In this document: positions 56,805 to 64,000 of the stretch, piece by piece
Numbering within the stretch: the first letter of the stretch is position 1
Layout: each line of letters starts with the position of its first letter
Source of the DNA: CAVZVW01 sp963778845
Lineage (GTDB): Bacteria > Actinomycetota > Actinomycetes > Actinomycetales > Kineosporiaceae
Reading direction: 5' to 3'
Length of the DNA stretch: 64,000 nucleotides
Assembly (NCBI GenBank): GCA_963778845.1
Contig: CAVZVW010000001.1
Location: 744,001 to 808,000 of the forward strand
The notes under the pieces: generated by a model
What the model was told of the DNA's origin: nothing
Databases searched by the model: none
What the model saw: the letters and a program-made list of their open reading frames with translations, nothing else
Translations under genes and position numbers: made by a program

Positions 56805-58193
56805 GGTCGCCTGGCTGTGCGCCCAGGCGCCGCAGGGCGTGCCGTACCGGTCGGCGATGTAGGCCAGGCCCCACTTGATCTGCGTCACCGGGTTCGTCCG
56901 CCAGTCAGAACCGACCGCAGCCATCTTCGAGCCGGGCAGCGACTGCGGGATGCCGTAGGCGCCGGAGGACCGGTTGCGCGCCGCGTAGTTCCAGCCGCTC
57001 TCGCGGTTCCAGAGCCGGTCCAGGCACATGAACTGCGAGCCGCCCCAGCCACGGTCGGCCGCCAGGATGCGCGCGATCGCCTTGGGGTCGCGCTGCGCCT
57101 GGCGGGTGGCCTGCGACAGCGCCTCCGCGCGAGCCTCGGCGGCGGCCTTCGACGCGGCACGTGCCGCCACAGCCTTGGCGGCCTTCACGGCGGAGGCCTT
57201 CGCCGCAGCCATCCGGGCGTTCTCGAGGCGGCGCGCCGTCCGGTCCAGCGTGGTCATCTCGACTGCGATGTTCCAGTCCGAGCTGCCGGAGGCCAGCCCG
57301 GCCAGCTCGGCGAGCGCCGAGGCCGACTCCCTCAGCGTGCCGGTTGCGGAGGACGTCCCCTGGCCAGGGCCCATGAGAACGTCAAGCGAGCCCCCTGTCA
57401 CGGCGACGACGCCGACCGCTCCCAGGACGGACACGACGGCGGCCCGGGCGGCCACGGTGCCCATCGTGGGGCTCGGCCGCTGCCTGCGCGCCTCGCGCAG
57501 GTCGCGGCGTCGGACACGCGCGACCTCGGCCTCCTCGGCCCGTCGGACGTCGCGTCGCTTCGGGAGTGCCGGCGACGGGGTCGTCGGCACCGTCGCCGAG
57601 AACACCTCGAACGGGTCAGCTTCGGCGGCTGCTGGGTTACGGCCGTAGAAGGCGGAACTGCTGGGCGGGGTTTCGACCTCGCTCCGGGCGACGGCGCGGG
57701 GTTGGCTCGTACGGTGGATGCGCGGCGTCCTCAGGTCCCATGCCGGCGGGTGGGCCAGGAGGGCCTCCCACGTGGTCGTCTCGCGGACCACGGGGGCCTG
57801 CCAGCCGCCGTCGGGGGACGCCGCCCAGGACGGTGCTGGGAATGCCTCGCCGCGCCTGCTCCACGAATGCCTCGCCCAAGACTCCTGGGGGGCCGTCACG
57901 TGCTGGGGGGCCCACGCGCCCCGAGCCGGCCACGGGTCCTGGACGGGCCACGGGTCCTCGACCGCCCACGCGTCCCGGGCGGTCACGGGGCTGTGCGGGC
58001 CCCAGGGGTCCATGGCAGCGGCCATGGTCGCGTCGGTTCCGTGGTCGTCGGGATCGGCCCAGTCACGCTGCCCGCGCAGCAGGGAGTCGGCTGGAACGGC
58101 ATCGGGAAGGTCGAGCGGCCACCCCCCGTGTCCCGCGCTCGCGATGCCCGGCCTGCTGCGCAGGTGGGGTGCGGCGGGACTCACGAGGACCAC
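56793..58193 (-). CDS. Lysozyme/transglycosylase-like cell-wall protein
   Basis: A 466-residue protein. The N-terminal 200 residues are low-complexity and rich in Trp, Pro, Ala and Asp (WAVEDPWPVQDPWPARGAWAP). A basic stretch precedes one span (AAVVSVLGAVGVVAVTGGSL), then an Ala-rich coiled coil (about 340-385) and a C-terminal goose-lysozyme/SLT-like domain: MCLDRLWNRESGWNYAARN, GAYGIPQSLPGSKM, IKWGLAYIADRYGTPCGAW. The catalytic Glu is in NRESGW. It would cut or bind peptidoglycan. The start is uncertain: GTG 58193, GTG 58184 and TTG 58313 are all in frame, and none has a clear ribosome site. Confidence 0.82.
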   Translation of the reverse strand: MVLVSPAAPHLRSRPGIASAGHGGWPLDLPDAVPADSLLRGQRDWADPDDHGTDATMAAAMDPWGPHSPVTARDAWAVEDPWPVQDPWPARGAWAPQHVTAPQESWARHSWSRRGEAFPAPSWAASPDGGWQAPVVRETTTWEALLAHPPAWDLRTPRIHRTSQPRAVARSEVETPPSSSAFYGRNPAAAEADPFEVFSATVPTTPSPALPKRRDVRRAEEAEVARVRRRDLREARRQRPSPTMGTVAARAAVVSVLGAVGVVAVTGGSLDVLMGPGQGTSSATGTLRESASALAELAGLASGSSDWNIAVEMTTLDRTARRLENARMAAAKASAVKAAKAVAARAASKAAAEARAEALSQATRQAQRDPKAIARILAADRGWGGSQFMCLDRLWNRESGWNYAARNRSSGAYGIPQSLPGSKMAAVGSDWRTNPVTQIKWGLAYIADRYGTPCGAWAHSQATGWY

Positions 58194-58301
58194 CGTGTCG
58201 GGTGAACGGCCGATATGGCAAGACCCCGGCAGGTGCTTTCTGTAGTCAATTTCGCGATCTTCGTGACTTCTAGGCGAGATTCGGTTACGGACAGTCAGAA
58301 T

Positions 58302-58320
58302 TGGGTGCTCCAATCACCCA
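58302..58320. promoter_or_regulatory. AT-richer leader of the lysozyme-like gene with small hairpin
   Basis: TGGGTG and CACCCA enclose CTCCAAT. The stretch 58220-58320 is notably less GC-rich than the surroundings, fitting a promoter or leader RNA of the lysozyme-like gene. I looked for the c-di-AMP (ydaO) riboswitch common before such genes and did not recognise it. Confidence 0.3.
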
Positions 58321-58384
58321 TCGCGGGGGGCTGGTTACCGGCGACGCACCCCGCCCGGACGGTACGACGTCCTGGCGACAGTGA

Positions 58385-59065
58385 TCAGTCCCGCCCGACC
58401 CAGGTCGCGAGGTCGACCTCGTTGCCCTCGGGGTCGGCCAGTGTCCACCACATCGGGGCGAATGCGTCGTTGAGCAGCGTGCCACCGGCTGCCAGCGCGG
58501 CGGCGACCCGGCCCTCGGCCTGGTCGTGCGGGACGCCGACGTCGATGTGGATGCGGTTGCGACCGGTGCGCATGGCGTCCATCTGCTGCACATAGACCGG
58601 CGGGTACAGCCCGTCGGGGTCGATGATGTCGGTGTCTCCTGCCGTCTCGTAGCCGAGCACGGCACACCAGAAGGCACGCACCTTGTCGACGTCCACCGCA
58701 TCGAGGGCGAACTCCCAGGTCCGGGTGTGGTCCGGGTCGGCGCTGACCCCGAGCCCGCGAGCGGCCGCGGAGATCTGCCTCGCCAGACTCAGGTCGAGGT
58801 CGGTCAGCGACCAGAGGGCCTTGGTGACCAGCCGGACCTCGAGCACTCCGACGCGCAGGTTGAGGTCGGGGTGGTGGCCCGCCGCTTCGGCGAGCCGTCC
58901 GATCTCCCCGACCAGCTTCAGGCCGGTGGCGAAGTCGCCCGTGCGGTACACCGCGAACGCGACCGACCAGAGGACCCGCCAGTCCTCGACTCCGGCGGAG
59001 TCGTGGAACTGCTGAGGTGTGATGCGCTGGGGTGTGATGCGCTGGGGTGTGATGCGCTCGGCCAT
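58385..59065 (-). CDS. Pterin-4a-carbinolamine dehydratase/VOC fusion protein
   Basis: A 226-residue fusion. Residues 1-100 look like PCD/DCoH: AEAAGHHPDLNLRVGVLEVRLVTKALWSLTDLDLSLARQI. Residues 110-226 are a glyoxalase/VOC-type domain: WEFALDAVDVDKVRAFWCAVLGY, HIDVGVPHDQAEGR, MWWTLADPEGNEVDLATW. The N-terminus has RITPQ three times, encoded by a 15-base DNA repeat. ATG 59065 is chosen; GTG 59074 is also possible. Function unknown: the PCD part may recycle pterin, the VOC part may bind a small molecule. Confidence 0.82.
   Translation of the reverse strand: MAERITPQRITPQRITPQQFHDSAGVEDWRVLWSVAFAVYRTGDFATGLKLVGEIGRLAEAAGHHPDLNLRVGVLEVRLVTKALWSLTDLDLSLARQISAAARGLGVSADPDHTRTWEFALDAVDVDKVRAFWCAVLGYETAGDTDIIDPDGLYPPVYVQQMDAMRTGRNRIHIDVGVPHDQAEGRVAAALAAGGTLLNDAFAPMWWTLADPEGNEVDLATWVGRD
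59018..59062 (-). repeat. 15-bp tandem repeat in the start of the PCD-VOC gene
   Basis: About three copies of GTGTGATGCGCTGGG on the plus strand, in frame, giving RITPQRITPQRITPQ in the protein. Copy number could vary between strains without breaking the frame. Confidence 0.85.
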
Positions 59066-59238
59066 GTCGGACACGCTAGGCGTGACTGGTGGATCTTGCC
59101 CGTCCACGGCGGCCGGCCGGCGCAGTGGTCGCGAGCGCTGGTCGGCGGCCCGCTGCGTGCCGTCGCCCGGGTACGTGACCCAGGCGGGTCGAGGTCCGTA
59201 CACCCCGCCCCTGTCGGAGGGGATCCTCCCGATGATAT

Positions 59239-59251
59239 GTTGATGGCCAAC
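59239..59251. promoter_or_regulatory. AT-rich inverted repeat upstream of icmF
   Basis: GTTG-ATGGC-CAAC lies inside an AT-rich patch (GATATGTTGATGGCCAACTATTG), the lowest-GC stretch of the 261-base divergent spacer and about 76 bases upstream of the icmF ATG. It could be a MarR-type site; the MarR gene is just downstream of icmF. Confidence 0.4.
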
Positions 59252-59326
59252 TATTGAACGCCCGAGCATCTCGGTTGCGGGTCGCCTCGCGGCCCGGGTC
59301 GAGGGGCCACCGGTCGAAGGGGAGCC

Positions 59327-62300
59327 ATGACCGCACCTGCCGAGCCGACGGCCCGCCCACCGCTGCACCGGCCGGCGAACCCCGTCCGTTTCGTCACCGC
59401 GGCGAGCCTGTTCGACGGTCACGACGCCGCCATCACGATCATGCGTCGCATCCTTCAGAGCCAAGGTGCCGAGGTCGTGCACCTCGGCCACGACCGCAGC
59501 GTCGCCGACATCGTGGACGCCGCCGTGCAGGAGGACGTCCAGGGCGTCGCCGTCAGCTCCTACCAAGGCGGCCACGTCGAGTTCTTCTCCTACCTCGTGG
59601 ACCTGCTCGCCGAGCGCGGCGCCGGGCACGTCAAGGTCTTCGGCGGCGGCGGCGGCGTCATCGTCCGCGACGAGATCGCCCTGCTGCACGAACGCGGCGT
59701 TGCACGGATCTTCTCCCCCGACGACGGGCAACGCCTCGGGCTGGCCGGGATGGTCAACACGATGGTCGCCGCCTGCGACATCGACCTCACCACGCTGCCC
59801 GAGCCGGCTGAGCATGTGCCGGCCGGGGACGACGCCGCGCTGGCCCGGGCGATGACGCTCATCGAGTGCGGCCGGATGCCCGAGGCGCTGCTCACGCGGG
59901 TTCGCGAGGCCGCCGCGGCGCGCGCCGTCCCCGTTCTCGGCATCACCGGGACCGGCGGCTCGGGCAAGTCGTCGCTGACCGACGAGCTGCTCCGCCGCTT
60001 CCGCCACGACCAGGAGGACAAGCTGCGCGTCGCCGTCCTCGCCGTCGACCCGACTCGACGCCGCAGCGGCGGTGCCCTGCTCGGCGACCGGATCAGGATG
60101 AACGCGCTGGCGTCGGGACGTACGTTCTTCCGCTCGGTGGCCACCCGCGGCGCGGACGCCGAGATCCCGGCGTACCTGCCCGACATGGTCGCCGTGTGCA
60201 AGGCCGCCGGCTACGACCTCGTCATGGTCGAGACGCCGGGGATCGGCCAGGGCGACTCGGCCGTCGCCGGGCTGGCCGACGTGGCGCTGTACGTCATGAC
60301 CCCGGAGTACGGTGCGGCGACGCAGCTGGAGAAGATCGACATGCTCGACGTCGCCGACGTCGTGGCGGTCAACAAGTTCGAGCGCCGCGGTGCCGAGGAC
60401 GCCCGCCGAGACGTCGCCCGACAGCTGGTGCGCAACCGCGAGGCGTTCGGGACGCCCTGGCAGGACATGCCGGTGTACGGCACCAGCGCCGCCCGGGTCG
60501 GCGACGACGGCGTCACGGCGCTGTACCAGCACCTGCGTGGGCTCCTGGCCGAGCGCGGCCTGCCGATCGGACCGGGGGTGCTGCCGGCGACCACGGTGCG
60601 CGCGTCGACCCGGCTGTCGCCGGTGGTGCCGGCGTCGCGCATCCGCTACCTCGCGGAGATCGCCGAGACCGTTCGCGGCTACCACGAGGAGACTCGCCGG
60701 CAGGTCGAGTCCGCCCGGACCCGCCAGCACCTGCAGACGGCCCTGGCGACTTTGCGCGACGCGGGCGCCGACACCGGCGACGTCGAGGCGGCCCTCGAGC
60801 AGGCAACACAGGCTCTGCACGCAGACACGCTCGCGTCCCTGCTGGGCTGGCCCACCACGGTGGCTGGGTACTCCGGTGAGGAGTTCGTGTTCCGCGTCCG
60901 CGACCGGGAGATCCGCACGCCCCTGCGCCGCCACACCCTCTCCGGGACGTCGATGGGCAGGGTGGGGCTGCCGCGCACCCGGGAGGCCGCCGACCTCGTG
61001 GGCTTCCTGCGCGAGGAGAACCTGCCGGGGACCTTCCCGTTCACCGCGGGGGTGTTCCCGTTCCGGCGTGACGCCGAGACCCCTGCGCGGATGTTCGCCG
61101 GCGAGGGCGACCCCATGCGCACGAACAAGCGCTTCCAGCTGCTGTCGGCCGGCCAGCCCGCGACCCGGCTCTCCACGGCGTTCGACTCCGTGACGCTGTA
61201 CGGCCGCGACCCCGACGAGCGTCCGGACATCTACGGCAAGGTCGGGACGTCGGGGGTCTCGGTCGCCACGCTGGACGACATGAAGGCGCTCTACGACGGC
61301 TTCGACCTGTGCTCGCCGACGACATCGGTCTCGATGACCATCAACGGGCCGGCGCCGACGATCCTGGCGATGTTCCTCAACACCGCCGTCGACCAGCGCC
61401 TCGACGCGTTCGCCACCGAGCACGGCCGCCGTCCCGGCGACCAGGAGGCTGCCCAGGTGCGAGCGGACGTGCTGGGGAACGTCCGTGGCACCGTGCAGGC
61501 CGACATCCTCAAGGAGGACCAGGGGCAGAACACCTGCATCTTCAGCACGGAGTTCTCGCTGCGGTGCATGGCCGACATCCAGCAGTGGTTCACCGACAAC
61601 GACGTGCGCAACTTCTACTCGGTCTCGATCAGCGGTTACCACATCGCTGAGGCCGGCGCGAACCCCATCAGCCAGCTGGCGTTCACCCTTGCCAACGGGT
61701 TCACCTACGTCGAGAGCTACCTGGCGCGGGGGATGTCGGTCGACGACTTCGCGCCGAACCTGTCGTTCTTCTTCAGCAACGGGATGGACGCCGAGTACAC
61801 GGTGATCGGTCGCGTCGCCCGGCGGATCTGGGCCGTCGCGATGCGGGAGCGGTACGGGGCCGGCGAGCGCAGCCAGAAGCTGAAGTACCACGTGCAGACG
61901 TCGGGCCGCTCGCTGCACGCCCAGGAGATGGACTTCAACGACATCCGCACGTCGCTGCAGGCGCTGTGCGCCGTCTACGACAACGCGAACTCCCTGCACA
62001 CCAACGCCTACGACGAGGCGGTCACGACCCCGTCGGCGCAGTCGGTGCGCCGCGCCCTGGCGATCCAGATGATCATCGACCAGGAGTGGGGGCTGGCCGG
62101 GGTGGAGAACCCGCTGCAGGGCTCGTACGTGGTCGAGGAGCTCACCGATCTCGTCGAGGAGGCCGTGCTGGCGGAGTTCGAGCGGATCAGCGAGCGCGGC
62201 GGCGTGCTCGGCGCGATGGAGACCGGCTACCAGCGCGGCCGCATCCAGGACGAGTCCATGGTCTACGAGCAGCGCAAGCACGACGCGACGTTGCCGATCA

Positions 62301-62584
62301 TCGGCGTCAACACCTTCCTCGACCCCGACCCGCACCCCGGTACCCAGTCGCTCGAGCTCGCCCGGGGCACCGAGGACGAGAAGCGCTCGCAGCTGAGGCG
62401 GCTGCGGGACTTCCAGGACCGGCACCGCCAGGATGCGCCCGAGGCGTTGGACCGCCTCAAGAAGGCCGCCATGTCTGGCGAGAACGTCTTCGCCGTGCTG
62501 ATGGACACGGTGCGGGTCGCGAGCCTCGGCCAGATCACCGAGGCGTTCTTCGAGGCTGGCGGCCAGTACCGTCGCACCGTCTGA
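59327..62584 (+). CDS. icmF: Fused isobutyryl-CoA mutase IcmF
   Basis: A 1,085-residue three-part protein. B12-binding domain at the N-terminus (SLFDGHDAAITIMRRIL; SSYQGGHVEFF), a G-protein chaperone (P-loop GTGGSGKSS near 206-214; AVDPTRRRSGGALLGDRIRM), then the mutase TIM barrel (FPFRRDAETPARMFAGEG, TSVSMTINGPAPTILAMFLNTAVDQ, YHIAEAGANPISQLAFTLANG). It interconverts isobutyryl- and n-butyryl-CoA with coenzyme B12, the GTPase guarding cofactor loading. Wider substrates such as pivalyl- or isovaleryl-CoA are known for the family. AAGGGGAGCC precedes the ATG. Fits with the acyl-CoA dehydrogenase and HSD10 pair. Confidence 0.95.
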   Translation: MTAPAEPTARPPLHRPANPVRFVTAASLFDGHDAAITIMRRILQSQGAEVVHLGHDRSVADIVDAAVQEDVQGVAVSSYQGGHVEFFSYLVDLLAERGAGHVKVFGGGGGVIVRDEIALLHERGVARIFSPDDGQRLGLAGMVNTMVAACDIDLTTLPEPAEHVPAGDDAALARAMTLIECGRMPEALLTRVREAAAARAVPVLGITGTGGSGKSSLTDELLRRFRHDQEDKLRVAVLAVDPTRRRSGGALLGDRIRMNALASGRTFFRSVATRGADAEIPAYLPDMVAVCKAAGYDLVMVETPGIGQGDSAVAGLADVALYVMTPEYGAATQLEKIDMLDVADVVAVNKFERRGAEDARRDVARQLVRNREAFGTPWQDMPVYGTSAARVGDDGVTALYQHLRGLLAERGLPIGPGVLPATTVRASTRLSPVVPASRIRYLAEIAETVRGYHEETRRQVESARTRQHLQTALATLRDAGADTGDVEAALEQATQALHADTLASLLGWPTTVAGYSGEEFVFRVRDREIRTPLRRHTLSGTSMGRVGLPRTREAADLVGFLREENLPGTFPFTAGVFPFRRDAETPARMFAGEGDPMRTNKRFQLLSAGQPATRLSTAFDSVTLYGRDPDERPDIYGKVGTSGVSVATLDDMKALYDGFDLCSPTTSVSMTINGPAPTILAMFLNTAVDQRLDAFATEHGRRPGDQEAAQVRADVLGNVRGTVQADILKEDQGQNTCIFSTEFSLRCMADIQQWFTDNDVRNFYSVSISGYHIAEAGANPISQLAFTLANGFTYVESYLARGMSVDDFAPNLSFFFSNGMDAEYTVIGRVARRIWAVAMRERYGAGERSQKLKYHVQTSGRSLHAQEMDFNDIRTSLQALCAVYDNANSLHTNAYDEAVTTPSAQSVRRALAIQMIIDQEWGLAGVENPLQGSYVVEELTDLVEEAVLAEFERISERGGVLGAMETGYQRGRIQDESMVYEQRKHDATLPIIGVNTFLDPDPHPGTQSLELARGTEDEKRSQLRRLRDFQDRHRQDAPEALDRLKKAAMSGENVFAVLMDTVRVASLGQITEAFFEAGGQYRRTV

Positions 62585-62591
62585 CTGCGGT

Positions 62592-62660
62592 AGCGCCGAG
62601 ATCTCGCCCACATCAGATGCGGATCCCGCCCGTCAGTCGCGGCGATCTCGCACACACCAG
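62592..62660. repeat. Imperfect direct repeat between icmF and the MarR gene
   Basis: GCGCCGAGATCTCGCCCACA and GCGGCGATCTCGCACACA are two imperfect copies about 47 bases apart; the first contains the palindrome CGAGATCTCG. The copies may be operator sites for the MarR regulator or the decayed arms of a hairpin. Function not shown. Confidence 0.35.
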
Positions 62661-62680
62661 TCGCGAGAGAGGGGGACCTA

Positions 62681-63187
62681 ATGGCCAGTCGGCGACGGCT
62701 GCCGTTCGACCCCATCGAGCAGGCACGCCTGCAGTGGGTGGAACGCGGTTGGGCGGATGCCTCGGACGGCATGGCGGCCGTCACCTCGATCATGCGGGCC
62801 CAGCAGATCGTGCTGGCCCGCGTCGAGGACGTGCTGCGCCCGCTCGGTCTCACCTTCGCCCGCTACGAGCTGCTGATGCTCCTGCTGTTCAGCCGCACCG
62901 GCGCCCTGCCCTTGTCCCGCATCGGAGAGCGGCTCCAGGTGCACCCGGCGAGCGTCACGAACGCCGTCGACCGGTGCGAGACCCAGGGTCTGGTACGGCG
63001 CAACCCGCACCCGACCGACCGTCGCGCGACCCTGGCCCAGCTCACCGACGCCGGCCGCGCGCTGGCACTGGAGGCCACGCAGGCCCTGAACACCAAGGTC
63101 TTCGCAGCCGTGGGCCTGTCTGGTCAGTCACAGGTGCAGCTGGTTTCCCTGCTCGCCGAGCTGCGCCGGCACACCGGAGACTTCTGA
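62681..63187 (+). CDS. MarR-family transcriptional regulator
   Basis: A 168-residue winged-helix regulator. The recognition helix is in IGERLQVHPASVTNAVDRCETQGLV and the wing carries RNPHPTDRRATLAQLTDAG, the conserved MarR DxR block. AGAGGGGG precedes the ATG. It follows icmF by 96 bases on the same strand and probably controls acyl-CoA or branched-acid genes, the ligand perhaps an acyl-CoA or aromatic acid (inference). Confidence 0.88.
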   Translation: MASRRRLPFDPIEQARLQWVERGWADASDGMAAVTSIMRAQQIVLARVEDVLRPLGLTFARYELLMLLLFSRTGALPLSRIGERLQVHPASVTNAVDRCETQGLVRRNPHPTDRRATLAQLTDAGRALALEATQALNTKVFAAVGLSGQSQVQLVSLLAELRRHTGDF

Positions 63188-63207
63188 GGGCCGGCAACTG
63201 CGGAGGA

Positions 63208-63317
63208 TCGCGCCAACCCCTGGCTGGCGCGACGTGCCGCCGTGCCAGACAGTTTGGCGCTGTGTGCCGCCGCGCCAAAGGGCCGGCGGCCTGCCACCGC
63301 GCCAAAGGGCCGGTGGC
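63208..63317. terminator. Hairpin cluster between convergent genes
   Basis: One hairpin (TCGCGCCA 63208-63215 with TGGCGCGA 63225-63232) is followed by two copies of a 25-base hairpin: GCCGCC/GGCGGC (63266-63290) and GCCACC/GGTGGC (63293-63317), with the same GCGCCAAAGGGCC inside. The paired G-C to A-T change keeps the stem. It probably terminates both convergent genes. Confidence 0.6.
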
Positions 63318-63319
63318 TC

Positions 63320-64000
63320 CTAGGCGGGCACGGCGACCGTCGGCTGGTAGGCGCACGCCGGGTCCTCACCCAGGACGTCGCCCGACGACGCGTAGGCCCG
63401 TGCCCGCGACCCGCCGCACAGGTCGGCGAACTCGCAGACCCCGCAGCGCCCACTGAAACGGGCGGCCCGGATGTCGACCAGTGACGGGTGGTCACGGTAG
63501 ATCTCGGTGAGGCTCTGCTCGCGGACGTTGCCGAGCTTCACCGGCAGGAACCCCGCCGGGTACACGTCACCGTCGTGGGCGACGAACACGATCCCCTTGC
63601 CGTCACGGGTCGCGGCGGTGTGAGCGCTCGGCCGCTGCGTGGGCTCGCCGACCAGCGAGCGCAGCCGGGTGGACAGCTGCAGGTAGAGCGGGCTGTCCGG
63701 CCCCGGCGCCCCGGCCCGCCGGGTCGTGACCACCCGGCGGAAGAACGGGGCCTCCACGGTGCGGACGATGAAACCGTAATGGGCCGCGTCGTAGAGCAGG
63801 TGGCAGATGTCCTCGTGCTCGGCCGGGTCGAGAGCACCCGTGGCGACCCCGCGCCCGACATGCACGAGGAAGAAGACCTCCCAGATGTGCACACCGAGGT
63901 CGACCATCAGCTTGGCGATGTCGGCCATCTCCGCCACGTTCGCGCGCATGACGGTCGTGTTGACCTGCACGGTCAGCCCGGCCGCGACGAGGGCCCGGAT
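63320..64000 (-). CDS. Radical SAM/SPASM protein, N-terminus cut by window edge
   Basis: The last 226 residues of a radical SAM enzyme, the CxxxCxxC part lying outside the window. The visible part has the end of the TIM barrel (IRALVAAGLTVQVNTTV, WEVFFLVHVGRG) and a SPASM-type region with VFVAHDGDVYPAGFLPVKLGNV and Cys residues in GRCGVCEFADLCGGSRARAYAS..GEDPACAY, which bind an auxiliary [4Fe-4S] cluster. Family members include heme-d1/AhbC-AhbD-like enzymes and peptide modifiers. The VHVGRG and CGGSRARA blocks resemble the AhbC/AhbD/NirJ group, but without the N-terminus this stays open. Confidence 0.85.
   Translation of the reverse strand: MRALVAAGLTVQVNTTVMRANVAEMADIAKLMVDLGVHIWEVFFLVHVGRGVATGALDPAEHEDICHLLYDAAHYGFIVRTVEAPFFRRVVTTRRAGAPGPDSPLYLQLSTRLRSLVGEPTQRPSAHTAATRDGKGIVFVAHDGDVYPAGFLPVKLGNVREQSLTEIYRDHPSLVDIRAARFSGRCGVCEFADLCGGSRARAYASSGDVLGEDPACAYQPTVAVPA

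Noticed and set aside
58194..58384. ydaO/c-di-AMP riboswitch before the lysozyme-like gene
   Set aside because: Such genes often have one in actinobacteria, but I could not find its conserved core; only a short hairpin is visible.
58385..62611. A very long frame opposite icmF, continuous with the PCD-VOC gene
   Set aside because: Only its last 227 codons encode a recognisable protein; the rest is the antisense shadow of icmF.

Overview
The window is 64 kb of very GC-rich DNA. Dense overlapping coding, frequent GTG starts, ATGA/GTGA stop-start overlaps and the protein families present point to a high-GC Actinomycetota chromosome. No rRNA, tRNA, CRISPR array, integrase or complete insertion sequence is visible. 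The genus is not identified.

Left part (1-16.6 kb). A partial GMC oxidoreductase is followed by a CstR-like repressor divergent from a zinc alcohol dehydrogenase, sharing a C/G-tract operator. Next come an NfnAB-type flavin/Fe-S transhydrogenase pair and a giant secreted multicopper oxidase with five FN3 modules, broken by a one-base frameshift between its two halves of copper ligands. A beta-oxidation pair (HSD10-like SDR and acyl-CoA dehydrogenase) follows. A five-gene sulfur operon then runs leftwards from 16.6 kb: HTH/PocR regulator, sulfide:quinone oxidoreductase-like flavoprotein, DUF1641, TusE/DsrC-like and DsrE-like proteins.

Middle (16.8-36.3 kb). This holds envelope and housekeeping genes: a GT39-type mannosyltransferase, phosphoesterase lipoprotein, PIG-L deacetylase, YbhN-type flippase with a GT4 glycosyltransferase, argG, a SHOCT membrane protein, FKBP lipoprotein, CDF metal exporter and Na/Ca-exchanger-like protein. 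A dihydroorotate-dehydrogenase-like protein is tightly coupled to a full-length pyruvate:ferredoxin oxidoreductase. An SDR and an acetamidase/formamidase close this part.

36.4-38.9 kb is a small accessory patch: a higBA module and an RHH-doc module, each with a clear palindromic operator, flank a decayed aminoglycoside phosphotransferase gene. A degraded Mth938-like gene lies beside them.

38.9-55 kb. After lactate-oxidase-like, kinase, coiled-coil, beta-propeller and PEBP genes comes the most striking locus: an almost uninterrupted leftward operon ccmE-A-B-C-D-F, zinc-ribbon protein, CcmI-tailed membrane protein, six-heme NapC/NrfH-type cytochrome, 22-heme cytochrome and a small membrane protein. 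A ResA/CcmG thioredoxin is divergent from it. CcmE carries Cys in place of the usual heme-binding His and no CcmH is seen, so this looks like the System I* variant of cytochrome c maturation, packaged with the cytochromes it would mature.

Right end (55-64 kb). Serine dehydratase, a lysozyme-like cell-wall enzyme with an odd stop-codon-containing tandem repeat, a PCD-VOC fusion, the fused isobutyryl-CoA mutase IcmF, a MarR regulator and a partial radical SAM/SPASM protein.

Taken together (inference), low-potential ferredoxin enzymes (PFOR, NfnAB), sulfide oxidation, IcmF and multiheme cytochromes suggest a facultatively anaerobic or redox-flexible actinobacterium able to pass electrons across its membrane. 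A shared GGACCT(A/T)GG motif upstream of nfnAB, PFOR and the ccm/cytochrome operon suggests a common regulator.
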